From: a virus
Virus record (IMG/VR): IMGVR_UViG_3300037493_005044
Location: 1 to 25,648 of that record
DNA length: 25,648 nt
Reading direction: 5' to 3' (one strand)
Shown here piece by piece: positions 16,182 through 23,374 of the stretch. Under the pieces are notes generated by a model. It was not told where the DNA came from, searched no databases, and saw only the letters and a program-made list of their open reading frames with translations. Position numbers and translations under genes: made by a program. Each line of letters starts with the position of its first letter. Within the stretch, counting starts at the first letter, position 1.

Positions 16182-17467
16182 TGAGCCAGTCCCAAAGTCA
16201 AGATCCGTTGTCCAGCTTCTCTCAGTGGGGGATGCCCTTCAACCGTCGGCGCCAGAGCCCACGCCCCCCTTCGGCGCCCACTCAGGGCCCGCTGAGTCCG
16301 TATGGTCCCCCCACTGGTCAGGGTGGGCAGCAGGGCCAGCAGCAGGGGGTCCAGGCGGTGACCGGTCCGAACCGGGCGCAGATGTTCATGAACCCTTTCA
16401 GTGGGGGTCCGAACAATGCGGGTGTGCCGATGATGACGCCGCCGCAGCGGCAGTCGCAGGTGAGCCAGTTCGTTCCGAACCTGAGCGGGTACACGGCTCA
16501 GCAGCCGGGGCAGCAAATGAACATGGTGCCGCTGAGCATAATGGGGTCGCAGCTGAATCCACAGTTCTTGAACTGGGACCAGGCCTTGGCGGGTGCTATG
16601 GGTTACGACCTGAATAGCCAGCAGGGCGCGGCAAACGAGATGTACAACAACTTGGCTGCGCAGACGGGCCAGTATGAGCAGGCTCTTCAGGGCGGATTGC
16701 AGACGATGGGCAATGCGGCTGAGGGTGTGCGACAGGTTGGCAATGCGGAGGCGGACAGATTGTCGGCTGAGGCCAAGCAGGGCATTGACAAGTTCTATGG
16801 GTTTAGGGATGAGCAGCTGGGCAAGATGGATCAGGGGATCGCGAAGTCCAACAAGCAGATGGCGGACATGGTGTCGGGGTATGAGAAGGCGATGGGCGAG
16901 TTCAAGGACACCAGCGCGCAGGACTCGGCGAACGCGGCGTTCGGGTTACGGCGTGATGCCATGGCCCAGTCGCAGCAGATCGATCAGATGGATCTGAGTC
17001 CTGGGGAGAAGGCCGCTCTCAAGCAGCAGTTGATGGGCGATGTTGGTCAACAGGTGACTCAAGCGGTCACGGCCAACTTCAGCAATATGAACAACAAGGT
17101 GTCGGAGATGGAGCAAACTTTGGCGGGGTTCAGGGCGGCTGAGTCTCAGCAGACTATGACTGGGACACAGATGGGAACTCAGGCCGGGATTAGCTGGGGC
17201 GGGATGGGGCTGGATGCAGAGAAGACGCGCAATAACATGTCCTCGTTGAGCGCGCAGTTGCGCATGACGAGTGAGAGTGCCTATGCGAGTTCGATGCAGC
17301 AGTTGGTGATGACGGAGCTCAGTGGCCGCACTGCGATCACGGAGATGATCAAGGCGAACCCGAAGCAGTTCATGTCGCTGTTTGCAGGACTGACGGGTTT
17401 CATGGCTGCCGCGTCCACACCTGGAATCGAGAACATCAGCATCCCTAACTTTGGAGGCCAGGTATGA
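16181..17467 (+). CDS. Putative internal virion protein, Gln-rich and helical (428 residues)
   Basis: The gene overlaps the previous stop as TGATG, with GAGG upstream. Residues 1-110 are a disordered Pro/Gln/Gly stretch holding one exact and two one-mismatch copies of the repeated word. Residues 130-380 are long Gln/Ala/Met-rich helices typical of proteins stored inside the capsid and ejected with DNA (for example QKQ-like patterns NKQMADMVSGYEKAMGEFKD). A hydrophobic stretch, FMSLFAGLTGFMAAAS, near residue 395 could insert in a membrane. Position after the nozzle-like gene matches the order of T7-type phages, where internal core genes follow the tail tubular genes. No enzymatic motif is visible. 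Confidence 0.55.
   Translation: MSQSQSQDPLSSFSQWGMPFNRRRQSPRPPSAPTQGPLSPYGPPTGQGGQQGQQQGVQAVTGPNRAQMFMNPFSGGPNNAGVPMMTPPQRQSQVSQFVPNLSGYTAQQPGQQMNMVPLSIMGSQLNPQFLNWDQALAGAMGYDLNSQQGAANEMYNNLAAQTGQYEQALQGGLQTMGNAAEGVRQVGNAEADRLSAEAKQGIDKFYGFRDEQLGKMDQGIAKSNKQMADMVSGYEKAMGEFKDTSAQDSANAAFGLRRDAMAQSQQIDQMDLSPGEKAALKQQLMGDVGQQVTQAVTANFSNMNNKVSEMEQTLAGFRAAESQQTMTGTQMGTQAGISWGGMGLDAEKTRNNMSSLSAQLRMTSESAYASSMQQLVMTELSGRTAITEMIKANPKQFMSLFAGLTGFMAAASTPGIENISIPNFGGQV
16399..16408 (+). repeat. CAGTGGGGGT word, exact copy 10 (plus)
   Basis: Exact copy in the disordered N-terminal region of the 428-residue protein, read as Phe-Ser-Gly-Gly. One-mismatch copies lie at 16223-16232 (plus) and 16307-16316 (minus), the latter forming an inverted pair with this one, 82 bases apart. 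Confidence 0.85.
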
Positions 17468-19107
17468 GCCAGATCAATACGAACTTTCTTCAGGGTGTCC
17501 AGACCGGCGTTCAGAATGCTGGACAGGCCACTCAGAACTTTCAGGTGAAGCAGCAGGCTCTTCAGGCGCAACAGGCCATGGGTCTGGAGCGGCAGAAGAT
17601 GGAGCAGCAGGGGCAGCAGTTTGCGTCGGGTCAGAGGGCAGAGGCTGAGAACTACCGGCTGTTGAATGCGAGTCGCGAGCGCATGAGTGCTCAAGAGCTG
17701 ACGCAGCAGAGCGGGCAGTTCAATCAGAAGATGGCCTACGACAAGCAGCAGGCTGAGGCTGAGAAGAGTCTTGCTCTTGGTCTTCAGAAGATTGAGACGC
17801 ACCGCCGCAAGGTGGATCAGGACATTGCGGCCATGGCCGACAATGATCCGGGGCTGATTGCATTGCGGGCGCGGGCGCGGGATCTGGGCAAGAAGAAGAT
17901 TGATCTCGAGCACACGATGGCTTCTTTGAACGCTAGTCGCGCTATGGCCGACGGGCTCAAGGGTCAACGGATGGAGGAGGTTGATACTCGTTTGACGCAG
18001 GTTGCGGAGGGTCATAAGACTCGCCGGACTCAAGCTGATTCGGCGGTGGCTCGAGGTATCGATATGGCCTTGACGCAGAACGCTCGAGGCGCCGGCTATT
18101 GGCAGGGCATAGCGAATGTGGCCGCTCAAGATGGGCAGGTAGGTTCGGATGGCCAACTGATGCAACAGGGTGGTCCGACTACCGGAACAATGGGGGCCAT
18201 GACGCGAGTGGCTTACGACAGCATCAAGCAATACTTCGGGGCCATGGGCGATCAACAACTGGTGGAGCTGAAGGCGACCGAGTTCGAGAAGAACGGGGCC
18301 TTTATGGCGGCCAACATTGTGGGCAACGTGCTGGAGCTTGGTGGCGCCAACTTCGGATTGGATAAGGGCAATCAGGAGAAGGGAAAGATTCTTGCAGCAC
18401 AGATTGTTGCAGATGCCGCCATCGTGGCAAACGTTGGAACAACGGCTTCTTGGAGCGATGAGGGTTTGCAGGCAAGGCGCGCAAATATTGCTCGTCGGGT
18501 GAACGAGCTTCGCAACTCGGGCATGGGAGATGAGCAGATTGCCTCGCTCTTTGATGGGCTCCAATCTATGGGCATGAACCAGGACAAGTTGTTGAGCCAG
18601 TATGAAGTGACGGATGTGAGTGGTCGCGCTCCGCTGTTGAAAAAGACTTTGGATGGCGTGGCAAAGATTGCGGACGTCATTGACGGGGTCATGGCGGACT
18701 CGCAGCTCATGGGGCCCAATGGGGGTGTGCTTGTTGATCACAGCAAGTACGACACCCAGAGTGTCATGGCGAAGGCTCGATTGGCTTACGGCACTACCAG
18801 CGGTAAGGATCTTGAGTCTCTGGTTGCCGACTTGCAGTCCCAACGGATGCCGAAGGCGGAGATGAACGCGATCCTCAAGAGCGTGATCGAGAGTGATCCG
18901 CGCTTGAAGTCCCTTCGCCCCGAAGACATCTTGGCAGCTATCGAAGCTGGTGGCCGCGAGCAGTCTCTTACGGAACAAGAGTTGGGTACGGCTGAGTCTG
19001 ATTACCGACGGCAGTCTTCTCAGCGTGTAGCGCAAGATCGTAGTCGTGGTCTGGGCACTGAGGCTGACATGCTGGATGAGTTGGCAAGGAGCAACAACAA
19101 TGGCTAA
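17464..19107 (+). CDS. Putative internal virion protein, coiled-coil (547 residues)
   Basis: This gene has an ATGA overlap with the previous gene and a clear GGAGG upstream. Residues 1-190 are Gln/Glu/Lys-rich coiled coil (QALQAQQAMGLERQKMEQQG, KMAYDKQQAEAEKSLALG). The remainder is helical and better mixed, with segments such as EFEKNGAFMAANIVGNVLEL and NEGLQARR-like helices. No lysozyme, transglycosylase or other catalytic motif is seen. Its N-terminus (MSQINTNFLQG) resembles in style those of its two helical neighbours, all opening MSQ. It is probably part of the ejected core; the exact role is not assignable. Confidence 0.55.
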   Translation: MSQINTNFLQGVQTGVQNAGQATQNFQVKQQALQAQQAMGLERQKMEQQGQQFASGQRAEAENYRLLNASRERMSAQELTQQSGQFNQKMAYDKQQAEAEKSLALGLQKIETHRRKVDQDIAAMADNDPGLIALRARARDLGKKKIDLEHTMASLNASRAMADGLKGQRMEEVDTRLTQVAEGHKTRRTQADSAVARGIDMALTQNARGAGYWQGIANVAAQDGQVGSDGQLMQQGGPTTGTMGAMTRVAYDSIKQYFGAMGDQQLVELKATEFEKNGAFMAANIVGNVLELGGANFGLDKGNQEKGKILAAQIVADAAIVANVGTTASWSDEGLQARRANIARRVNELRNSGMGDEQIASLFDGLQSMGMNQDKLLSQYEVTDVSGRAPLLKKTLDGVAKIADVIDGVMADSQLMGPNGGVLVDHSKYDTQSVMAKARLAYGTTSGKDLESLVADLQSQRMPKAEMNAILKSVIESDPRLKSLRPEDILAAIEAGGREQSLTEQELGTAESDYRRQSSQRVAQDRSRGLGTEADMLDELARSNNNG

Positions 19108-21943
19108 GAAGAAGATAAAAGTTGATGCTGAGGGCTACCCCAAAAAGGACGAGGCCTCCGAGTTTCTTGCTTTGAAGCGGAAGACAAGAACAAGTGACGA
19201 GGTGCCAATCAAGCCTGACGCGGCTCGAATTGATGAACAGCGGCGGCTTCAAGAGGAAAAGCGCGCGGCAGATGATGCAAAGCGCGCGGCAGATAGGGCT
19301 GCCCAAGAAGCGCAGGACGCTATAGATGCACAAAGGGCGGAGGTAGTTTCTGCTGCGAATGCGGAGAAGGCAGCGGCGGCCAAGAAGATTGCTGACCGCG
19401 TTGAGATGCCACCTTTGGCGGCGGGGCAAGAGGCCAAGTATTACTACGTGCGTGGTACTTCCGTTAATGCGGACGGTGCTCCACACCGTGTGCGCGACGT
19501 CATCCGCGTCAATCTTCCGGATGCGGATGGCACCAACTTCAACCAGGAGTTTGATGACTTTGCTACCCGGAACAAGGTCAGTGTCAAAGACACGAAGAAC
19601 ATCTACTTCGAGCAGATCCCTGGCGATCCGATGGCTGGGGCTAAGACGGCTGTTAGTTCTAAGAGCTTAGCTGAAGTCTTTGAGGCAAACCGAAAAGAGG
19701 AATACAAAGCTTTTAGGAAGGGCTGGGAGGCAGAGAACAAGGGTAAGAATTTCTTTGAGGAGCAGAAGACTGGTCCCCTTGTGAATAAGAAGGGGGAAGG
19801 CATCCCTCGTAAATTGGAGACGCCTGTTGAGACAGCGCACTGGGCTTCGGTTGATCAGGCTAGACGGGAAGGAAAGAAGACGCCTCGTAAGGCGCAGAGT
19901 GCACGGCTTGAAGGGGCAGACATCAACGATGCCGCTGAAGAAGCGAAGAAGCTGGCCGCTCAACGAGAATCAAACGGTACTACCAGGTTCCTTAAATATG
20001 GAACGCGAGATCAAGCTGGCGTTTGGACCGCGACAGATCCTGCGGATCAGGCAGCCTTGGACAAGATCTTTAAGCAGCTCGATAAGGGAATGACGCCTGA
20101 GGCTAGGGCAGCGCATGTCTCTATGGTGCTACAGAAGTTTGGTCTGGGCGAAAATGACATGCAGTACCTCACGGAGGCAGAGAAGACTGCCTTTGACAGG
20201 GCTACTAGCAACTTGTCGAACGGAAATATTGAGGAGTCAGTAGAGAACCTTGCGAAGATTCCTCAAAGCCCTCGCGCTGCAACTGCGGTTGAAGCGGTAG
20301 CCGGGAAAGGGCGGACGGGGCCAGCTCGTCTTACTGAAGGTTGGCGAGATCCTCCTGAGCTCACGAGCCAGAAGGGGTGGGCCACAGCCAGTAAGGAAGA
20401 GCAGCAGCTTCGGCGCGTTGAACACCTGTTTGATACGGGTGTCTTTGACGGGCCAAACGATTTGCTTTCCGATCTTCCAGATAACAATAGTCACGTGTGG
20501 GAGTTCATTAAGAAGGACAAGAAGGCTCTTGCTTACTTGGAGCGCGTCGGCACCAATGCTGAACTAGCTTCTCACGCTGTCAATGGCGGTGACTTTGAGA
20601 AGCGGGTTCTTGAGCCCCTTCGCTATGCTTTGAGTAAGGCAGAAAGCGCTCCCTTTCAGACTGACGCAGCGGGTAAGGTGATCTTGCTGGGTTCGAGGTT
20701 GGGAAAGCTTCATGGTGCTCCTAACTTTGAGGCACTTGAGAAAGCGACTAAGGGTCTCTTTGATGGCAACGGCCTGAACCGTACTCAGTTTGATCTCACC
20801 AGCCAGTCGGCTCAGCTTTCGGCTAAGAAGAGGGACGCAGCAGGAGTAAGGCGCGCCACACTTCTCAACAAACTAGAAGGTAAGACTACGCTCAAGGCAG
20901 TTGACGCAAATGTTGCCGCACTGAGGAAGAAGCTTGAGACTCTCAGTACAAAATGGAACGCGAAGCTGAAGACTGGTGATGCAGCGGCAGGGCGAGAGAT
21001 GGCAGAAGTAAAAAGGTTGTTGAACATCAACCTTGAGAAGCGAAAGGTTCTTAGCGAGCAGGATATGAAGGGGCGCTTTGCCAATAAGGCCAACCTGACA
21101 GTCCAGGACACGGCGCGCACAGCTGAAGAGCGTCTTGCTTTGTTGGACAAACAGATTGCGGACATCAATAATAATCTTCACCCCACAAGGATGTACACGG
21201 ATCGCAAAACGGGAGCGGTGAAACGATCTAAGTTGAACGGGAAGAACCTGTTCGTCGAAGGTCAACCGAACTTGGCTCCACCTCCTGGAAGTCAACAAGA
21301 GAGAATGCTCAAGCGGGCTATGGCTGATCGAGCCACGATCCTAAAGCAGATCGGGGCACCAGCTGCAACTGGGGCGGCGGCCGTGGCGGAGACAGTGATG
21401 GAGAAGGGGCCGATCCCTATTGCCGGTGAGCCCGAACTGAGCAAGCTGGCAACCAAGGTTATCCCTATGGGACAAGAGGCCGAGCAGCGTCTCATGGCCG
21501 AAGGCTCCACCGCAACCCGTGCGGGCACCAAGGTTGTGCGTCCGGCTGCGCTCGGGGGTCCAGCAGGCAAGATGGGATTCATGGGCCATGCCGGCAAGTG
21601 GCTGGGTCCGCTGTTCGCCATCTACGGTGTCTACGAGACGCTGCACATGCTGCAAGACGGCACCATCGGAGACGCGGATCGCGAGCGACTGAAGACTCTC
21701 GAGGCCCTCGGATCAGTGGGGGGCGGCGTACAAGAGGACCTCGAACAACGTCGCACCATTCAGAATGCGTCACGCATGACGGACCTTGCCGCTATCGAGG
21801 GACAGCGCAACAAGGACAAGATGAACTCCCAGTTCTTGGACGATCAGGCCCTCAATGCTATGCTGCACGGACAGCAAGCTTCACTGGCCTCCATTGCCAG
21901 ACCTAGCCAACCGAGTATTGCTGAAATGATGTCGAGGATGTAA
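19100..21943 (+). CDS. Putative large internal virion protein, Lys/Ala-rich (947 residues)
   Basis: I chose ATG 19100 because AAGGAG (19086-19091) precedes it at good spacing; the open frame extends to 19046 but overlaps the upstream gene further. It overlaps the previous gene by 8 bases. Residues 45-105 form a Lys/Ala/Asp coiled coil with a tandem repeat (KRAADDAKRAADRAAQEA). Residues 115-260 are mixed alpha/beta; much of the rest is charged helix. A hydrophobic helix (WLGPLFAIYGVYETLHML, about 834-852) near the C-terminus could span a membrane. Most of the gene looks AT-richer than its neighbours, and the last 600 bases return to a GC-rich style. A one-mismatch copy of the repeated word lies at 21714. 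A role in the ejected core is inferred from size, helicity and context. Confidence 0.6.
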   Translation: MAKKKIKVDAEGYPKKDEASEFLALKRKTRTSDEVPIKPDAARIDEQRRLQEEKRAADDAKRAADRAAQEAQDAIDAQRAEVVSAANAEKAAAAKKIADRVEMPPLAAGQEAKYYYVRGTSVNADGAPHRVRDVIRVNLPDADGTNFNQEFDDFATRNKVSVKDTKNIYFEQIPGDPMAGAKTAVSSKSLAEVFEANRKEEYKAFRKGWEAENKGKNFFEEQKTGPLVNKKGEGIPRKLETPVETAHWASVDQARREGKKTPRKAQSARLEGADINDAAEEAKKLAAQRESNGTTRFLKYGTRDQAGVWTATDPADQAALDKIFKQLDKGMTPEARAAHVSMVLQKFGLGENDMQYLTEAEKTAFDRATSNLSNGNIEESVENLAKIPQSPRAATAVEAVAGKGRTGPARLTEGWRDPPELTSQKGWATASKEEQQLRRVEHLFDTGVFDGPNDLLSDLPDNNSHVWEFIKKDKKALAYLERVGTNAELASHAVNGGDFEKRVLEPLRYALSKAESAPFQTDAAGKVILLGSRLGKLHGAPNFEALEKATKGLFDGNGLNRTQFDLTSQSAQLSAKKRDAAGVRRATLLNKLEGKTTLKAVDANVAALRKKLETLSTKWNAKLKTGDAAAGREMAEVKRLLNINLEKRKVLSEQDMKGRFANKANLTVQDTARTAEERLALLDKQIADINNNLHPTRMYTDRKTGAVKRSKLNGKNLFVEGQPNLAPPPGSQQERMLKRAMADRATILKQIGAPAATGAAAVAETVMEKGPIPIAGEPELSKLATKVIPMGQEAEQRLMAEGSTATRAGTKVVRPAALGGPAGKMGFMGHAGKWLGPLFAIYGVYETLHMLQDGTIGDADRERLKTLEALGSVGGGVQEDLEQRRTIQNASRMTDLAAIEGQRNKDKMNSQFLDDQALNAMLHGQQASLASIARPSQPSIAEMMSRM

Positions 21944-22311
21944 TGGTAAAGATCGAGGACGTGAAGGCTATCTCGCACGAAGTCGTTGCATCCCATAATG
22001 CACGTGGCTTCGCTATCGTCAGCCTAACCCCCACTGATCAGATTCCAGTGGGGGTCCTCTTGAATGTGACGAAGGATCCTTGGGTGAAGGAGGGTCCTGA
22101 GTTGAGGGCGAAGGCGGATGTGAGGACGTTCTTGTGGGCGCAGAGCCAGGGTGCTGGGTTGCGGAGGCAGGAGCGGAGTTGCGTGTGGAGCCGGTATGTG
22201 AAGGAAGAGAACCGGAGTGTGATGGGGATTGCGACCGTTGTGAGTCGCGGTGTTGCGGAAAGAATGACCAAGTTGAATGACGGGTACCAATGGATTGAGG
22301 TTGGAACATGA
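21943..22311 (+). CDS. Small unknown protein (122 residues) with an internal hairpin in its DNA
   Basis: The gene starts in a TAATG overlap with the previous stop and is preceded by GAGG. The product is basic and mixed alpha/beta (AISHEVVASHNARGFAIVSL, then FLWAQSQGAGLRR and SRYVKEENRSVMGIATVV). I do not recognise it; it has no membrane segment or known motif. Codons 29-38 are formed by a perfect inverted pair of the repeated word, read as Leu-Thr-Pro-Thr ... Pro-Val-Gly-Val. It lies among internal virion genes and may be a small virion or assembly factor. Confidence 0.65.
   Translation: MVKIEDVKAISHEVVASHNARGFAIVSLTPTDQIPVGVLLNVTKDPWVKEGPELRAKADVRTFLWAQSQGAGLRRQERSCVWSRYVKEENRSVMGIATVVSRGVAERMTKLNDGYQWIEVGT
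22027..22036 (-). repeat. CAGTGGGGGT word, exact copy 11 (minus), left arm of a perfect hairpin
   Basis: Exact reverse-complement copy. With the copy at 22046 it forms a perfect 10-bp stem with a 9-base loop. It has the longer form GATCAGTGGGGGT on the minus strand. Confidence 0.9.
22046..22055 (+). repeat. CAGTGGGGGT word, exact copy 12 (plus), right arm of a perfect hairpin
   Basis: Exact copy and inverted partner of 22027. CCTCTTG follows the stem, so a weak terminator or attenuator activity is possible. This is the only plus copy inside a well-supported gene that is not read in the Ser-Gly-Gly frame. Confidence 0.9.
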
Positions 22312-22850
22312 GCCAAATTGCTGCTACTGCCTTTAAGGGATTGGGAACTGTCGCCCGAGGCGTTGGTAAATGGGGAGGCCGGGAGCTGGGCACCCCGTTG
22401 AAGGCGCTGGACTTTGCCCGGAAGGGCATTGGGTTGGAGGCGCCCAGCAGCTTTAATAAGGCGGCGTGGCTGTTGCCGGGCGTGGGGATCGCGGCGGCCT
22501 TGACGAAGCCGTTGGTGGATGTGGCGAGTGGGAAGCCGAAGGGGCTAACGCTCGAGCTGGACAAGATGATCCAGGAGAAGCGGGCCCAGATCAGCCAGCA
22601 GATGAAGGCCGAGCGATTGCAGACGGCCATGGCGGAAAACATGACGAGGTTGGCGGCAAGCAACCCGCAGCTTTACAACCAGTTGCTGGTTGGTAGGATG
22701 CTGCCTCAGGGTGCCGTCGTGATTGGCGGCGGGAAGAAGACGGACTTCTTGGAAAGTGTGGCATATCAGATGGCCACAGGTGGCTTTGGAAACACCCAAG
22801 TAAACCCCGATTCTTCTGATGTGATGCAGTCTCTTGTGAACTCCTATTGA
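22308..22850 (+). CDS. Small helical protein with a hydrophobic segment (180 residues)
   Basis: The gene has an ATGA overlap with the previous gene and GAGGTTGG upstream. A Gly-rich N-terminus (about 1-45) is followed by a hydrophobic segment, AAWLLPGVGIAAALTKPLV (52-70), that could be a membrane or pore-forming helix. A charged helix follows (LDKMIQEKRAQISQQMKAER). The C-terminal part is mixed. It has none of the charge pattern of a classical holin and lies inside the internal-protein cluster, so a small ejected virion protein is more likely than a lysis protein. Function unknown. Confidence 0.6.
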   Translation: MSQIAATAFKGLGTVARGVGKWGGRELGTPLKALDFARKGIGLEAPSSFNKAAWLLPGVGIAAALTKPLVDVASGKPKGLTLELDKMIQEKRAQISQQMKAERLQTAMAENMTRLAASNPQLYNQLLVGRMLPQGAVVIGGGKKTDFLESVAYQMATGGFGNTQVNPDSSDVMQSLVNSY

Positions 22851-22858
22851 GGTGAACC

Positions 22859-23287
22859 ATGCCCGGCCAAATTACTCTTGATACTCGGTACTACCCCGCT
22901 GACTTCGTTGTGACCCCCCTGGTTTTGTCGGGGTACGGCTTCGGAACGGCAAGTATCGGCACTCAGTTCCCGCTGCTTTATGCGGATCGGGACATGCTGG
23001 TTGACTCGGTCACTCTTCTCTTTCCTGTTCAAGGAGCAGCGGCTTCGACGGGAATTGTCCTCAAGAAGACTACGGCCCCGGCGGTTGCTGTGACGGGAAG
23101 CACAAACATGGCTACCAATGTTTTGGCTCGTGCCGCTGCCGCACCGGTTGGCTTGTTGACCTTCACCATGGACAAGAACAATAACATGCTCGCGGCCGGT
23201 CAAACGATGAGCTTGTTTGCTACGGCCTTTACAGCTACAGTTGCTGAACCGGTCTTTGTGCAGGTTCGGTGGCGCAGCCAGCTCTGA
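22859..23287 (+). CDS. Small beta-rich protein, possible capsid decoration or other abundant virion protein
   Basis: This 142-residue protein is rich in alternating hydrophobic residues with Thr, Ala and Val (DSVTLLFPVQGAAASTGIVL, LFATAFTATVAEPVFVQVRW), consistent with a compact beta sandwich. It lacks cysteines, catalytic motifs and membrane helices. Its start context AGGTGAACCATG is identical to that of the large tail gene at 12483. A strong terminator follows the stop, resembling the one after the capsid gene, which suggests high expression. A decoration, head-fibre or other multi-copy virion role is inferred from this and is not proven. Confidence 0.55.
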   Translation: MPGQITLDTRYYPADFVVTPLVLSGYGFGTASIGTQFPLLYADRDMLVDSVTLLFPVQGAAASTGIVLKKTTAPAVAVTGSTNMATNVLARAAAAPVGLLTFTMDKNNNMLAAGQTMSLFATAFTATVAEPVFVQVRWRSQL

Positions 23288-23311
23288 GCGACGACTATCT
23301 TTTCCCCCAAG

Positions 23312-23347
23312 CGAAGGGTCACCTGTTATAGGGTGGCCCTTTGTTTT
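23312..23347 (+). terminator. Rho-independent terminator after the small beta-rich gene
   Basis: AGGGTCACC (23315-23323) pairs with GGTGGCCCT (23332-23340), with one T-G wobble and an 8-base loop. The stem extends by A-T, G-T and C-G pairs and is followed by TTGTTTT. The right arm GGGTGGCCCT is identical to that of the terminator at 6181. Confidence 0.8.
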
Positions 23348-23353
23348 GGGCGA

Positions 23354-23365
23354 TACTCTAGAGTA
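23354..23365. promoter_or_regulatory. 12-bp perfect palindrome upstream of the last gene
   Basis: TACTCTAGAGTA is a perfect 12-bp palindrome, 6 bases past the terminator T-tract and 9 bases before the next ATG, abutting its ribosome-binding site (AAGAGG). It could be an operator or part of a promoter; no clear -35/-10 pair was found. Confidence 0.35.
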
Positions 23366-23374
23366 AGAGGATCC

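Noticed and set aside
17281-19035. Long minus-strand open frame (584 codons), with others at 1432-2562, 2608-3780 and 4098-5189
   Set aside because: They lie wholly opposite well-supported plus-strand genes, have Leu/Arg/His-rich shadow-like composition and no ribosome-binding sites, and match no recognisable protein.
22359-22520. Hydrophobic segment of the 180-residue protein as a holin
   Set aside because: There is a single segment, no typical charged tail, no lysis gene beside it, and it is embedded in internal-protein genes.
61-23374. GGATCC appearing more than ten times
   Set aside because: The excess is only about twofold over chance for a 6-base palindrome and shows no positional pattern.
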